Below, in pieces: positions 17,264-26,425 of a stretch of 26,529 nt of DNA. How positions within the stretch are numbered: the first letter of the stretch is position 1; every line of letters starts with the position of its first letter. The position numbers and the translations under genes were made by a program. The stretch is from Paratrimastix pyriformis (lineage: Eukaryota; Preaxostyla; Paratrimastigidae): assembly GCA_027972325.1 (NCBI GenBank), contig JAPMOS010000340.1, positions 1 through 26,529 of the forward strand, in the 5' to 3' direction. The notes under the pieces were generated by a model. That model ran no database searches and was not told where the DNA came from. It worked only from the letters and a program-made list of their open reading frames with translations.

Positions 17264-20200
17264 TCACTTGCCTGATTGAGCAGGCACGAGGGGCACGACG
17301 AACTCGGGACTCATCTGGATTGCCCGTTGAGTCGCCGAGTCGATGCGTCGGAAGAGCTCGTCCTCTTCGGGGGTGATGACCAAGTGGGTGAGCAGGTTGG
17401 TCATGAACCGAATCTCCATCTGTGCCGGGAAAAAGAAGGATAAGCGCATATATCCTGAGCCCGAAAGGCTGCGAACCTGGGAGCGCTTGAGGATCTCGAA
17501 GGGATCCTGGGACGGGTTGCGGATGATGTTGGGGGCGAACATGAGGGCGACATTGTTGGTGGTCATCTTGTTCGTCGTCACGTAGGGCTCCAGGGAGATC
17601 TACACGACGACCGGGGCAAGGTCAGAGCGGCGGGTGGAAAGGACCGGGGGGTCATGCAGACCAGCCTGAGGAACCGGACGAGGTACTTGAGCAGCATCCT
17701 GTTGGGGCTGGGGAACTCGGCCAGCAGCCCACACGAGGCCGCCGGATCCTCGGTGCTCACGCACCGCAGGCTGCAGGGGGTCAGAGACGGAAGCAACGAG
17801 GGGGACCACAGGCGAGTGAGTGGCCGGTGTCGGTGGAGGGAAGACGACAGAGGGAGGCGGCCGGCGGCCACGGACTAGGATGAGGCGGGTACCACGGGGT
17901 CGGAAAGCTCCCCTGCAAAGAAGAAAGGACGAAGGAGAGCGAAGAAAAAAAAGGTGAGCCTTCCGAGGGGATCGAACCCTCGACCTTGTGCTTACGAAGC
18001 ACACGCTCCGCCACTGAGCTAGGAAGGCTCGATTGTCTCTGGGGTGTGCTGCTTGGTGTCTGTCGTCACACCGTTGACTCAGTCCCTTCCACCACCTCAC
18101 CAAGCCGCCTCAGCAGTTCTCAAACTGAATTTCGATGCGTTCCCAATGAAAATTGCTGTCGGTGATGCCCATGCGGGGTGCCGGAGGGGCGGGGGCGGGG
18201 GTGGGGACGGCGGGACGGACGGAGCCAGGTCTTGAGGAGGACGGCGGGCAGGTGGGGCGTGGCGGCGTCGACCCGGTCGGGGGGGAAATCCATGTGCCCC
18301 GCATCGAGGTGGCCCTTCATCAGGGCCAGGTCGTCCGTGCTGGCGCAGTGCCGGAAGACACCCTCCGTCCGGTGGCCTGCGTGTGGGCGTGTGGGTGTGC
18401 GAGCCGGGGGGATGGCGGGGCGGGTGATGGGGCGGGCGGAGACCAACAGCAGAGCGGAGTCGTTGCACCCGATGGTGGTGATGATGGTGGTGATGATGGT
18501 GATGATGGTGGTGACGATGGTGGTGGTGGTGATGATGGTGGTGATGGTGGTGGTGGTGATGCTGCTGCTGCTGCTGCTGCTGCTGATGGTGGTGGTGATG
18601 GTGGTGGTGATGATGATGGTGGTTGGTGATGGTGGTTGGTGATGGTGATGGTGATGGTGATGGTGATGGTGATGGTGGTGGTGGTGATGGTGGTGGTGGT
18701 GGTGATGGCGGTGGCGGAGGGCGGCGCGCGTTGTGGGCGAGGATGCTGGATGCGGTTGGCCAGATGAGAGCGGTGGCTGGGGTGGGTGCTTGTGAGGCGG
18801 CTGTGGCTTTTGGGGGGCGGGGGCGGACCGGTGCGGGCGAGGATGCTGTTGGCCAGGAAGGGCAGCACCACGGGCAGCGGGAACCCGGGCGCCCCGCCGG
18901 CAATGGCCGCCGCCAGGTGGGCGCCAGGGCTGCTCTCCCCGATGGGCTGCCGTGGTGTGTGTGTGTCGTGTAAAGAAAGAACGAAGTAACGGGAAAATAA
19001 AACAAAAACCAGAGAGGTAGAAGAGTGTGTGTGTGTGGGGGGGGGGGGGGGGGTGATCATGAGCTGCTCCTGCCGTGGATGATGATGTCGTGGATGATGA
19101 CGATGATGACGTCGTGGGTGGTGATGCTGTCGTGGATGATGATGATGTGACTGCGGATGCGGATGCTGTGGGGCTGGTGATGATGTCGTGGATGATGACG
19201 ATGACGATGACGATGACGATGATACGACTGGGGGTGCGGATGCTGTGGGGCTGGTCGTTGCTGCCGGTGCGGGGGCGGGGCGGGGCGGGGGGCCACTGAG
19301 CATGCGGACCGTGGCCGGGGCAGCGGGGGCGGCGGGTGCCGAGCCAGGGGCGGCGGCGGGTCAGCCCAGGTGGCCGACCGGAGGATGGCCAGCGTGACCT
19401 ACCAGCCCCAGCCCCCTCGGCCTCGGGGCCGCCCAGGGCGGGGCGGCGGTGGCGGCGGGGGTTGCGGCGGCCAGGCGGGCCTGGACAAACATGATGTCCG
19501 CCAGCGAGACCCCGAAGAACCGCAGCGCGAAGGGCATCGTCTGCGCGGACACAGCGATACACCCACCCGCCGACAGGCCACCAGACCACCAGCCACGGGC
19601 GCACAGTGAGCGACGGCACGGGCAGGCGCGGGTGGGGGTCAATCGCAGGTCCAAAAGGGGCCGTGAGGGATGGGTGGATGGCAGGGCGGGGTGGGTCGGG
19701 GATGGGGATGGGGATGGGGATGGGGATGGGGGATGGGGGATGGGGGATGGGGGATGGGGATGGGGTGTGTGTGTGTGTGTGGGGGGCATGGGTGGGTGCG
19801 GACCTTGATGTGGGACAGCTGGGCGGTCGAGGGCATGGCGATGGGGTGGCTCGCGGTCAGGGTGTGGTGCAGCTTGGTGATGCAGTACTGGGCGAAGATC
19901 GACACTGGCGGGCATCATGGAGGGGGGCATGGAAGATGAGGGTGAGGGTGTGGTACAGCTTGGTGATGCAGTACTGGGCAAAGATCGACACTGGCGGGGG
20001 CGTGGAGAGGGCATGGAGGGCAGCATGGCTGGGGCGATGGAGACGGTGAGGATGAGGGTGTGGTGCAGCTTGGCAGGGCACCATGACTGCAAGGACCCGA
20101 TGGCCGGTGCAGCGGGCGCCAGGGGGGCATGCGAGGCATGGGGCGGTTGCACGGACCGGATGTGTCGAGGGGGCCGAGGGGCCCCGCCGGGTGGGCCTTG

Positions 20201-20611
20201 GCGTCCAGGAAGGCAAGCAGAGACCTGCCGCGCCACCATCAACACCACCACCCAGCAATCATCACCATCAATCATCGTCATAACCACCAATCACAGGGGG
20301 AGGGCAGGGCGGAGGGCAGGGCATGGGCAGGAGTATGGCAGGGGGGGCATCTGTCATGTGGGGCTGCGTGTGGGCAGGGCATGGGTGGCGTGTGTGGGCG
20401 GACATCTCGAAGTCGCGTGTGGGCGTGGGGGCATGCATGGGGGGCAGGGGTGGCGTGTGTGGGCGGACATCTCGAAGTCGCGTGTGGGCGGGGCATGCAT
20501 GGGGGGGCATGGGCAGGGCATGGACGGGTGTGTGTGTGTGCGGACATCTCGAAGTCGCGTAAGGTGGCCGAGCAGAGGGCCATCAGCTGCCACCCCTTCA
20601 GCGTCCCCTCG
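17264..20611 (-). CDS. MyTH4-RhoGAP protein (ARHGAP39-like), ten exons, 5' end missing
   Basis: Cytoskeletal regulator expected to bind microtubules through MyTH4 and to stimulate Rho/Rac GTP hydrolysis. Exons in order of transcription: 20611-20546, 20224-20157, 19904-19804, 19540-19487, 18946-18829, 18376-18221, 17912-17876, 17770-17662, 17599-17477, 17419-17264. All phases agree, giving 328 visible residues. The MyTH4 end shows TLKGWQLMALC and FAQYCITKLHHTL; a linker has FFGVSLADIM. The RhoGAP domain shows EGVFRHC with the catalytic arginine finger, LLKTWLRELSDPVVP, LLAEFPSPNRMLLKYLVRFL and NKMTTNNVALMFAPNI. The domain looks competent. The order FG-SL--IM, then EGVFR, resembles the ARHGAP39/Vilse family. 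The fourth exon's 3' border is the least certain. A further exon near 20670-20720 is possible. WW domains, if any, would lie upstream, where the broken gene at 20808 now begins. Confidence 0.85.
17913..18220 (-). other. RhoGAP intron that hosts a tRNA gene
   Basis: This 308-bp intron separates the WLR and ELSDPVVP codons of the RhoGAP domain. The donor GTCCGT begins at 18220 and the acceptor TTTGCAG ends at 17913. Splicing restores the family phrase LLKTWLREL across the join. A tRNA-Thr gene lies within it on the same strand. Confidence 0.85.
17957..18028 (-). tRNA. tRNA-Thr (anticodon CGT)
   Basis: The full cloverleaf folds. The 7-bp acceptor stem is GCCTTCC/GGAAGGC. The D arm is GCTCAGTGGCGGAGC. 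The anticodon stem TGTGC/GCACA carries loop TTCGTAA (anticodon CGT, reading ACG threonine codons). The variable loop is AGGTC, and the T arm is GAGGG-TTCGATC-CCCTC. The discriminator base is T (17957). There is no intron and no encoded CCA. Eight T on the transcribed strand at 17952-17945 form a Pol III terminator five bases past the gene. A and B boxes are intact, so it should be an independent Pol III unit. Confidence 0.95.
18377..18828 (-). repeat. RhoGAP intron filled with GGTGAT-type microsatellites
   Basis: The intron between the exons ending ILART and starting HRTEGVFR. On the plus strand, 18470-18720 is a mosaic of GGTGAT, GGTGGT, GATGAT and GCTGCT. All six frames are open across it and give poly-His, poly-Asp/Gly or poly-Ser runs. 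None of these is a gene. Donor GTCCGC at 18828; acceptor CACGCAG at 18377. Confidence 0.85.
18947..19486 (-). repeat. RhoGAP intron with (GT)n, poly-G and GATGAC repeats
   Basis: On the plus strand, 18955-18968 and 19025-19036 are GT runs, and about 19037-19053 is an uninterrupted G run. 19075-19230 is built of GATGATG and GATGACGATGAC units with GTCGTGGATGATGA repeats, and the rest is GC-rich. No coding signal. Donor GTCCAG at 19486; acceptor ACGGCAG at 18947. Confidence 0.75.
19541..19803 (-). repeat. RhoGAP intron with (GGGGAT)n array
   Basis: At 19695-19770 the plus strand repeats GGGGAT and GGGGGAT about twelve times, followed by a GT run and GGGGGG. These regular G tracts could fold into G-quadruplexes. 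The array lies on the template strand of the RhoGAP gene. Donor GTCCGC at 19803; acceptor CCGCGCAG at 19541. No gene is present. Confidence 0.75.
19858..20074 (-). repeat. Tandem copies of a RhoGAP exon start with its 3' splice site
   Basis: The functional exon begins at 19904 after CGCCAG. A near-identical copy of that splice site and of the next 45 coding bases (FAQYCITKLYHTL) lies at 19947-19999. A third, shorter piece (CCAAGCTGCACCACACC) is at 20057-20073. Only the copy at 19804-19904 is followed by a usable donor (GTCCGC). The others are intronic decoys or remains of a duplicated exon. Confidence 0.7.
20399..20562 (-). repeat. Tandem copies of a RhoGAP exon end with its 5' splice site
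   Basis: The sequence CGCGACTTCGAGATGTCCGC, which contains the last bases of an exon (DFEM) and the donor GTCCGC, occurs three times (about 20541-20560, 20461-20482 and 20397-20418), 64-80 bases apart. Only the first is joined to upstream exon sequence (TLKGWQLMALCSATLRDFE). The other two lie in the intron and include full copies of the donor. Confidence 0.75.
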
Positions 20612-20807
20612 CTGCAGCGCCCCCGCCCCCCAGGCCGCCACGACAGGATCAGAGAGAGCGAGAGACGATGAGAGGCTGCGTCCACGATGTCACAGGGCAC
20701 CAACTTGTAGTATGTCCACACCCTGTCTTCGCCCTGATGTTTTCCCCGCGGTCAATTCGACCGAGAAAGTGCTTTTTTGAATTTTGAATTTTCAGTGAAC
20801 CTTTCTT
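20612..20807. other. Upstream end of the RhoGAP gene and junction with the next unit
   Basis: On the minus strand a 3' splice site (GCGCTGCAG) ends at 20612. A possible upstream exon at about 20719-20671 would read HTTSWCPVTSEGTLKGW across the join, which suits a MyTH4 domain, but its donor would be GTGGAC, unlike the others. I therefore leave it out of the gene model. From 20765 the DNA turns AT-rich (GAATTTTGAATTTTCAG) before the plus-strand ATG at 20808. Confidence 0.35.
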
Positions 20808-23489
20808 ATGCAACAATCTGTTTCTGAGCCGGTTGGTGTTGTGGCGCCTGTTGCGGTGCCTGTGGGGCCTGTGGAAGAAGTTTTATCGCTTGAAGAAGTG
20901 GAAGCTGTGGCGAATGAGCAAGTGCGCAAACGTGGTAGGGAAGAAGCGGTGGCTGATCAAGGTGAGAAGAAGGAAAAAGTTGCGAAGGTCTGGAAACCAA
21001 ATGTGCACCACGCAGTGGCATCCCGTTCGGAAGCCCAACTGCAAAAAAGAATTGTGGCAATGAGGTTGATCGTGTTGTTTCTTCTCTCCTGTCAGGTGGG
21101 GCAAATTGTGCTTCAATTCAAGGGCGACATTGTTTTTAACTATGTTGAGCTCCAACAACAGTTGCGGGCAGTGCTTTCAACAGATGAGGTATTTGTGTCT
21201 GTGATGGCACCTGATGCCTTCCTTGTTCGCACGAGTGCCGATGCCTCGCTACTGGATGAATTTTGCAAGAGAAACGACGCTGCATGGTTGCCATATTGTG
21301 AAGGGAAGCAGGACAATCTGATGGTGACCAAGGCCCACCTGGCCAATCTTCCGCCGAAGGCAACGGTTGAGGAGGTGTCGGCGTGGTTGCTGCATGCAAA
21401 TCCCGGGGGACAGGGTCTGTGGTGGGTATGGGGGATTGGTGGTGTTAATGATCGTGGCTCTGGGGCTGTTCCCCTTTCTGTGGATAGTGTGGGCCCAGCC
21501 GGCGCGACAGGTTGGGACGTTCCGCGTGTCGATTACGGTCCCTGGGGTGGCGCCGGTGATTCCGGAATTCTTCGAGGGGACAAGGATCGTGGCCCTCGAA
21601 CCCGAGGTACCCCGGCCGATCGTGCCTGGCAACTCGATGGCCTTCCTCAAGGTGCCGGGCATCAACTTTGTGCGCGAGATGAGGGACTTTGTGGTGGGGA
21701 AGGGGGTGCATGTGGGCGAGGTTTGGCGCACCGACGTGAAGTGGAGTTCGGGCGCCTGGGATGGGAGTTTCTGTATGTCGGTGCCAACTGCCGAGCTCCC
21801 TGTGATGGCGCGAATCAAGGCGGAGGTGCGTGCGAAGAGTGCGGCGCTGGTGGTGAGAGTTGGGGCGCTTGGGGTTCGCAAGTTCAAGTAATCTTGTGTG
21901 GCCCCCCTCTTTTCACCGTCTGTGTTTTTGTTTCTGGTCCGGACAACAGTGGTGGAATGGAACCTGTGGTGGGAGTGAAAAAGGGGCTGGGTGGAGATCA
22001 ATGGATGGGGAGGTGGGGGTTGAAAAATGTCGGGGAGGATCGAATTGAAGGGTGGGGAGTGGCATCACAATTGCGGACAGAAGTGATCTTGAACGAGTTT
22101 GGAGGTGGCGAGGGAGTATACCAGGAGATGGGAGTGAACTTGTGTCGATGCTTTCGACAGACGGTGAGGGCAGTGTTGAATCTGCGGAATCGTGGAAGGC
22201 AATCTCAAGTGGGGGCGTCAGAAATTCACGGGAAGAAGAAGTTGCGATATATTGGAACAGAACAAAACCCTTACGCATGGCGTATTGAGGTGGGTTTTTG
22301 TTCTGTAGTGGTATCGACGTTGGGCCGACATTCGGAAGGCACGTTCGATAGCTACATGATTGAGAAGAGCAGGTGGGTGATGTGGTGTATGCGGTGGTTC
22401 TCACAGACTGAAAAGAGTGAACTTGTGTTTGTAGAAGGACATAATCGGTGGTCGGCATGCTGGAAAGAAGAGCTATCGATTAAAAAATGGATAAGCTGTG
22501 GGAAAGAAATAAGGGAGGCGGACCCAAAGGAGGCAGGCGTCGTCAAGGAAGCGTGGCAACCGGTGGGGAATAGGCCAGCCAGAAAGGGTGGCGTAGGAGG
22601 AGGAAGGATGAGCGGAAGGGGATCTAGTTCGATGGAGATGAAAGTTGGTGAACTGAACCAGCCGGGGGGGGAACGGACGGTGGGAAAAAGGGATGGGGCA
22701 GTAGCTCGCTGCCAGGTTGGGAATAGCCTGGGGAGGGAACCCTCAGCCGGAGCTGGCCGGCTTGGTCTGGGTACTGTGTTGCAGATGGCGGTGGCGGTGC
22801 GGTGGATCTCTATTTGGGTGCTTTCGATGAATTTGGTCGTGGATGTCTGCAGGATGGGGGTGTTCATGCAGGGGCTTTGTTTTTGGAAGATGGCCCGAAT
22901 CGACTTGAGTCTAGTCAGTTTGGGGTCGGAATCCCATCGGCACTGTGCTCATGTGGAGAGGGCAAAAAGGGGACAACATTATTGGAACAAACGGAATTTA
23001 TTTTGGGGGAATCGATGGGTGGGAATCTGCTTACTGGTGGTGGGTCTGATTCATTGGATGGGCACGGGCGAGAATCGGAGAGTGGGGGAGCTGGCATGTT
23101 GGCTTGAGGCGGCTCTGAGAATTGAGGCGGTATGGAAGGAGAGCGTGTGGATGTCGGAGCGGCGGAGATTCGGGTGCTGGGGCTGGGGGCACGACCCCAA
23201 CTGGTTGACTGGGAGGGTGGTGCGGCAGGCAAAGAGATTGGCCCGGAGAGGAAGACGTGGACGAGGGACGGGAGGAGAAGGGAGTCAGGATGGAGGGGGA
23301 AGGGGACGGGATGAGTGGAGAGTGGCGGATGGGGGGGTGCTGGATCGCCCGGGCGAGCTGGTTGGAGGTGGTGGCGGGTCGGAGGGAGTGGAAGGGGTTG
23401 GCTCGCTTCTGGGGGCGGGGGTTGGGAGGTACAGAGGTGTGTGTAATACGTCGGGCCACCGTTGCTGGGTGGCAACGGCCCTCCAAATG

Positions 23490-24896
23490 GCCGAGGTGGG
23501 CCCCCGGCATTGGCGTCCTTTTGAATTCAAATCCGAGCGTCCCGTTGGATGGAAATCTGCTCGGAAAATGACGATCTTGATGGAGACGTCAGCAACTTCG
23601 TCATGATGCATGCCGAAATTAAACGCAATGATGATCCGTTTCTGCGCTTCCTGAACCGCGACATCTCTGAAAAGCATCTCCGCTATACGGATCTGGACAG
23701 CGATTTCAAGGTGCTTACGCAAAAGATGCTTCCTGAGCTTGCGAAATTGTTTGGGTACATCACTGTTCACAAGCAGCGGGTCGTCTCCAGAGCATTGCTG
23801 AAGACGATCGTTGAAATGCTCGGCAGCCTCGAGCGAGAAATGCTCGTTTCGTCTATGACTGACTTCTTTTATCAAGTGCTTGGCTCTGTCACGTGGCATG
23901 CTGGACAATCGGACTTGGAGAGTATCTCATCGGAATCGTCCGAGGAGCTCCCAATGAGTATGCGTTTTGGTGGTCCCGCAGCCTCATCCAACCGCTCTTT
24001 GAAACGGTCTGATTCGTCACGTCACACAACCTCAATGAGTGGGTGTCGGCCGACATCGTATCACCACCCCACCAATTGGTGGGTGGAGGTCCGCCACACC
24101 GCAGCCCTCCTTCTCCGAAGTCGCTCTCGGGCTCCAAGAAAGGACGGGCTGCCAACCTTGAGGTCACCACTGTGCATCCCCTGCGGTCCCGGCCGCCTTC
24201 GGGAACCGTTGCGTCCACCCCGGTTCCTGACCCAGTGGTCGCCAAGCCGCCTGCGAGCTCCGCACCCCAGCCCCAGCCTCGGCGAAGGGGTGAGCCCGGA
24301 GGCAGAAGTCGATCGCCCCCTGCAGTGGGTGCCCCTGCCCCTGCTGTCCTGTTGTTGTGCCCTGTGCATGTCTGGCCCTGCCATGGCTGACACCAGTGCC
24401 TGATCCCGCTGCCGTGGCGCCGGCTGCTCGCTGCTGTTCGCAAGATTGGTGCCGCCGACCTGGTCCCCAGCCGGGGGGATCATGATGTGGGGAAGGAGCC
24501 AGTGTGGGGACGGTGGATCAGGGGACCATCCAAGTTGAGCTACCGGTCATTCCGGTGCTGGTGGATGGGCAGTAGCCCCCCCTCAGGCTGGCGCGAGGAG
24601 TGCTTCTCGTATTAACTTTCGTTTTCTTTTTTCTGTTCTTCGGTCCCCCCGCCCCCTCATTCTGTCATGTCCTCTTTGTTCCATTTTGTATGCGAGTTGA
24701 TGTTTCCTTGCGAGTTTCCAGTCTCTCTCTTCCTCCCGATGCCCCCTGTGCACCTTCCCCTGGAGGGAGCGCTGGGGTGCATTTTACCCGCCGGCTTCGG
24801 CCGGACCAACGGTTTTCATTCACTATTTCTCAGTTCGATTATGTCGTGCTGTTTAGGTGATTGAATAGTATAACACACACACACACGCCGAGGTGG
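23490..24896 (+). mobile_element. Retroposon copy 2 with (CA)n tail and 10-bp target duplication
   Basis: The element spans about 23500-24886 and is flanked by GCCGAGGTGG (23490-23499 and 24887-24896). Its 5' end (GCCCCCGGCATTGG), coding start and 3' region are almost identical to copy 1. I count roughly eight differences in the first 540 bases. The Pro/Ala-rich coding half has many small deletions relative to copy 1, accounting for most of the 87-bp length difference. It ends in a (CA)n tail. It interrupts the C19-like gene. Confidence 0.85.
23549..24403 (+). CDS. Retroposon-encoded protein, copy 2, shortened
   Basis: A 284-residue frame. Residues 1-180 are nearly the same as in copy 1; the differences seen are T/M, V/I and P/R replacements plus silent ones. 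After about residue 185 the reading frame drifts because of small deletions in the repetitive Pro/Ala-rich half, and it ends 98 residues shorter than copy 1. The retention of the helical N-terminal region is the main evidence that the ORF is real. Confidence 0.5.
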   Translation: MEICSENDDLDGDVSNFVMMHAEIKRNDDPFLRFLNRDISEKHLRYTDLDSDFKVLTQKMLPELAKLFGYITVHKQRVVSRALLKTIVEMLGSLEREMLVSSMTDFFYQVLGSVTWHAGQSDLESISSESSEELPMSMRFGGPAASSNRSLKRSDSSRHTTSMSGCRPTSYHHPTNWWVEVRHTAALLLRSRSRAPRKDGLPTLRSPLCIPCGPGRLREPLRPPRFLTQWSPSRLRAPHPSPSLGEGVSPEAEVDRPLQWVPLPLLSCCCALCMSGPAMADTSA

Positions 24897-25639
24897 TGGG
24901 GGCGGCCGGGCAGTTGTTTGACGTTGTGAGAGGGGTGGTTGGGGGAGACCCGGGGCGATCTGGGAGAAGGGGATTGAAGGGTTGGATGAGTTCCATGATG
25001 GGGATGCAGGGGATGCGGTGGCGGACCTGCTGAGGAAAGCTCGGATCCCGACAGGGGCGCGGATGAGGGTGGTGCACGTCTGTCAGGAATGCGGAAGGGT
25101 GAGCGAGGGCCGCGAGAGGGAGCGGGACTGCCTGATGGTGCGCCTGGAGAGGGACGGTGACAGAATGAGTGAAGCGGTCCGGAAGGTGGTGATGGCGGAC
25201 GGACGGGTGCGGAAGAGGTGCCCAGAGTGTGGTGCCGATCGGTGGCACGCGCAGGAGGAACGGGCGGTGGGCATGGAGGATGTAATGGTGGTCCAGGTGG
25301 TTCGCGATCGGCGAGATGGCAGGGGGGACCAGTCGCAGTGGCGGGTGCAACCGGACCCAGTGGAGGTCCTGCTCGGACTGGAGGCGGTAAGTTCTGAAAG
25401 GAGAGGGGGGGCGACTTGGGTGGCGGTCAGAGGATAGAAGGGCATGGTGCTTCGATGACGTGGTGAGGAGGTGGGTGAGGATGAGACGAGGCATGGCGAC
25501 ATCTTTCTTTATGTGGCGGGGGCAGGGATGGGGTCGAGAATGCAGCGTTCGGAGTGGGGACCGGCTTTTGGGGGAGCAAAGAAGGGGGCGAACGGGAAGG
25601 CACAAGTGCACGGCGGGACAATTTTTGCACTACCGAGTC

Positions 25640-26425
25640 ACCGACCTCGGTACCGACCCTGTGAGGTCGGAAATGTGTGACGTTGAGGTCAGCAGCCGAG
25701 GTCGGCCGAGGTCGGTGCCGAGTCGGCCGAGGTCGGCGCCGAGGTCGGCCGAGCGTTGACCTCGGCACCGACGGCCCTGGCCGACCTCGGCCGCTGACCT
25801 TGGCCGACCTCGGCCGACCTCGGCCGACCTCGGCTGCTGACCTCAACGTCACATTTCCGACCTCACAGGGTCGGTACCGAGGTCGGCTCGGTGTCGGTAC
25901 CGGGCCGACCTCGGTACCGACCCTTGCCGACCTCGCTGCTGACCTCGGCCGACCTCGGTTCCGACCTCGGTACCGATCCTGGCCGACGGGTCGACCTCGG
26001 CTGCCGACCCTGGCCGACCTCGGCCGACCTCGGCTGCTGACCTCAACCTCACATTTCCGACCTCACAGGGTCGGTACCGAGGTCGGAACCGACCCTGGCC
26101 GACCTCGCTGCCGACCCTGGCCGACCTCGCTGCCGACTGGCGACCTCGCTGCCGACCCTGGCCGACCCGCTGCCGACCCTGGCCGACCTCGGTACCAACC
26201 CCTGGCCGACCTCGGTACCAACCTCCGATGCTGACCTCGGCCGACCTCGCTGCCGACCTCGCTGCCGACCACGGTACCGACCTCGGCCGACCTCCGCTGC
26301 CGACCTCGCTGCCGACCTCGCTGCCGACCACGGTACCGACCCTGGCCGACCTCGCTGCCGACCCTGGCCGACCTCGCAGCTGAGCCTGGCCGACCACGCC
26401 GCGGACCCTGGCCGACCACACAGAC
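25640..26425. repeat. GAGGTCGG / CCGACCTC satellite with inverted blocks
   Basis: The stretch is built from the core CCGACCTCGG with variants CCGACCCTGG, CCGACCTCGCTG and TCGGTACCGA. The left part (25640-25755) carries the core in GAGGTCGG orientation, and from 25756 to 26420 it appears as CCGACCTC. A marker phrase, GTGAGGTCGGAAATGTG followed by ACGTTGAGGTCAGCAG, occurs at 25660-25695 and inverted at about 25830-25870 and 26033-26070. The Arg/Gly-rich frames across it are by-products. The last 100 bases (26430-26529) hold no feature beyond a purine run. Confidence 0.85.

Larger units (their letters stand above)
20808..25535 (+). pseudogene. Broken gene with traces of a C19 (ubiquitin-specific protease-like) domain
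   Basis: Coding-like plus-strand DNA begins MQQSVSEPVG at 20808, with an acidic/basic N terminus. A region with TKAHLANLPPKATVEEVSAWL (about 21330-21400) follows, then in another frame a folded-looking part (GTFRVSITVPGVAPV, AFLKVPGINFVREMRDFVV) ending at 21891. After weak coding sequence come signs of a USP-type cysteine protease: a Cys-box-like GVCNTSGHRCWVATALQ (23436-23490), a zinc finger pair VCQECG (about 25080) and CPECGADRWH (about 25220), WCFDD (about 25445) and DIFLYV (about 25500). Order and spacing suit family C19, but each match is partial. A retroposon copy separates the Cys box from the finger, and there are several other breaks. Whether it is a host gene or part of a mobile element is unresolved; no reverse transcriptase or integrase motif was found. 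Confidence 0.45.

Noticed and set aside
18097-19619. Very long minus-strand frames rich in His, Pro and Ser
   Set aside because: They run through microsatellite-filled introns. Only the short homology-supported pieces are real exons of the MyTH4-RhoGAP gene.
20808-23606. Intact 932-residue LINE ORF or reverse transcriptase
   Set aside because: No reverse transcriptase, endonuclease or integrase motif was seen; much of the frame is low in coding quality and it ends inside the inserted retroposon.
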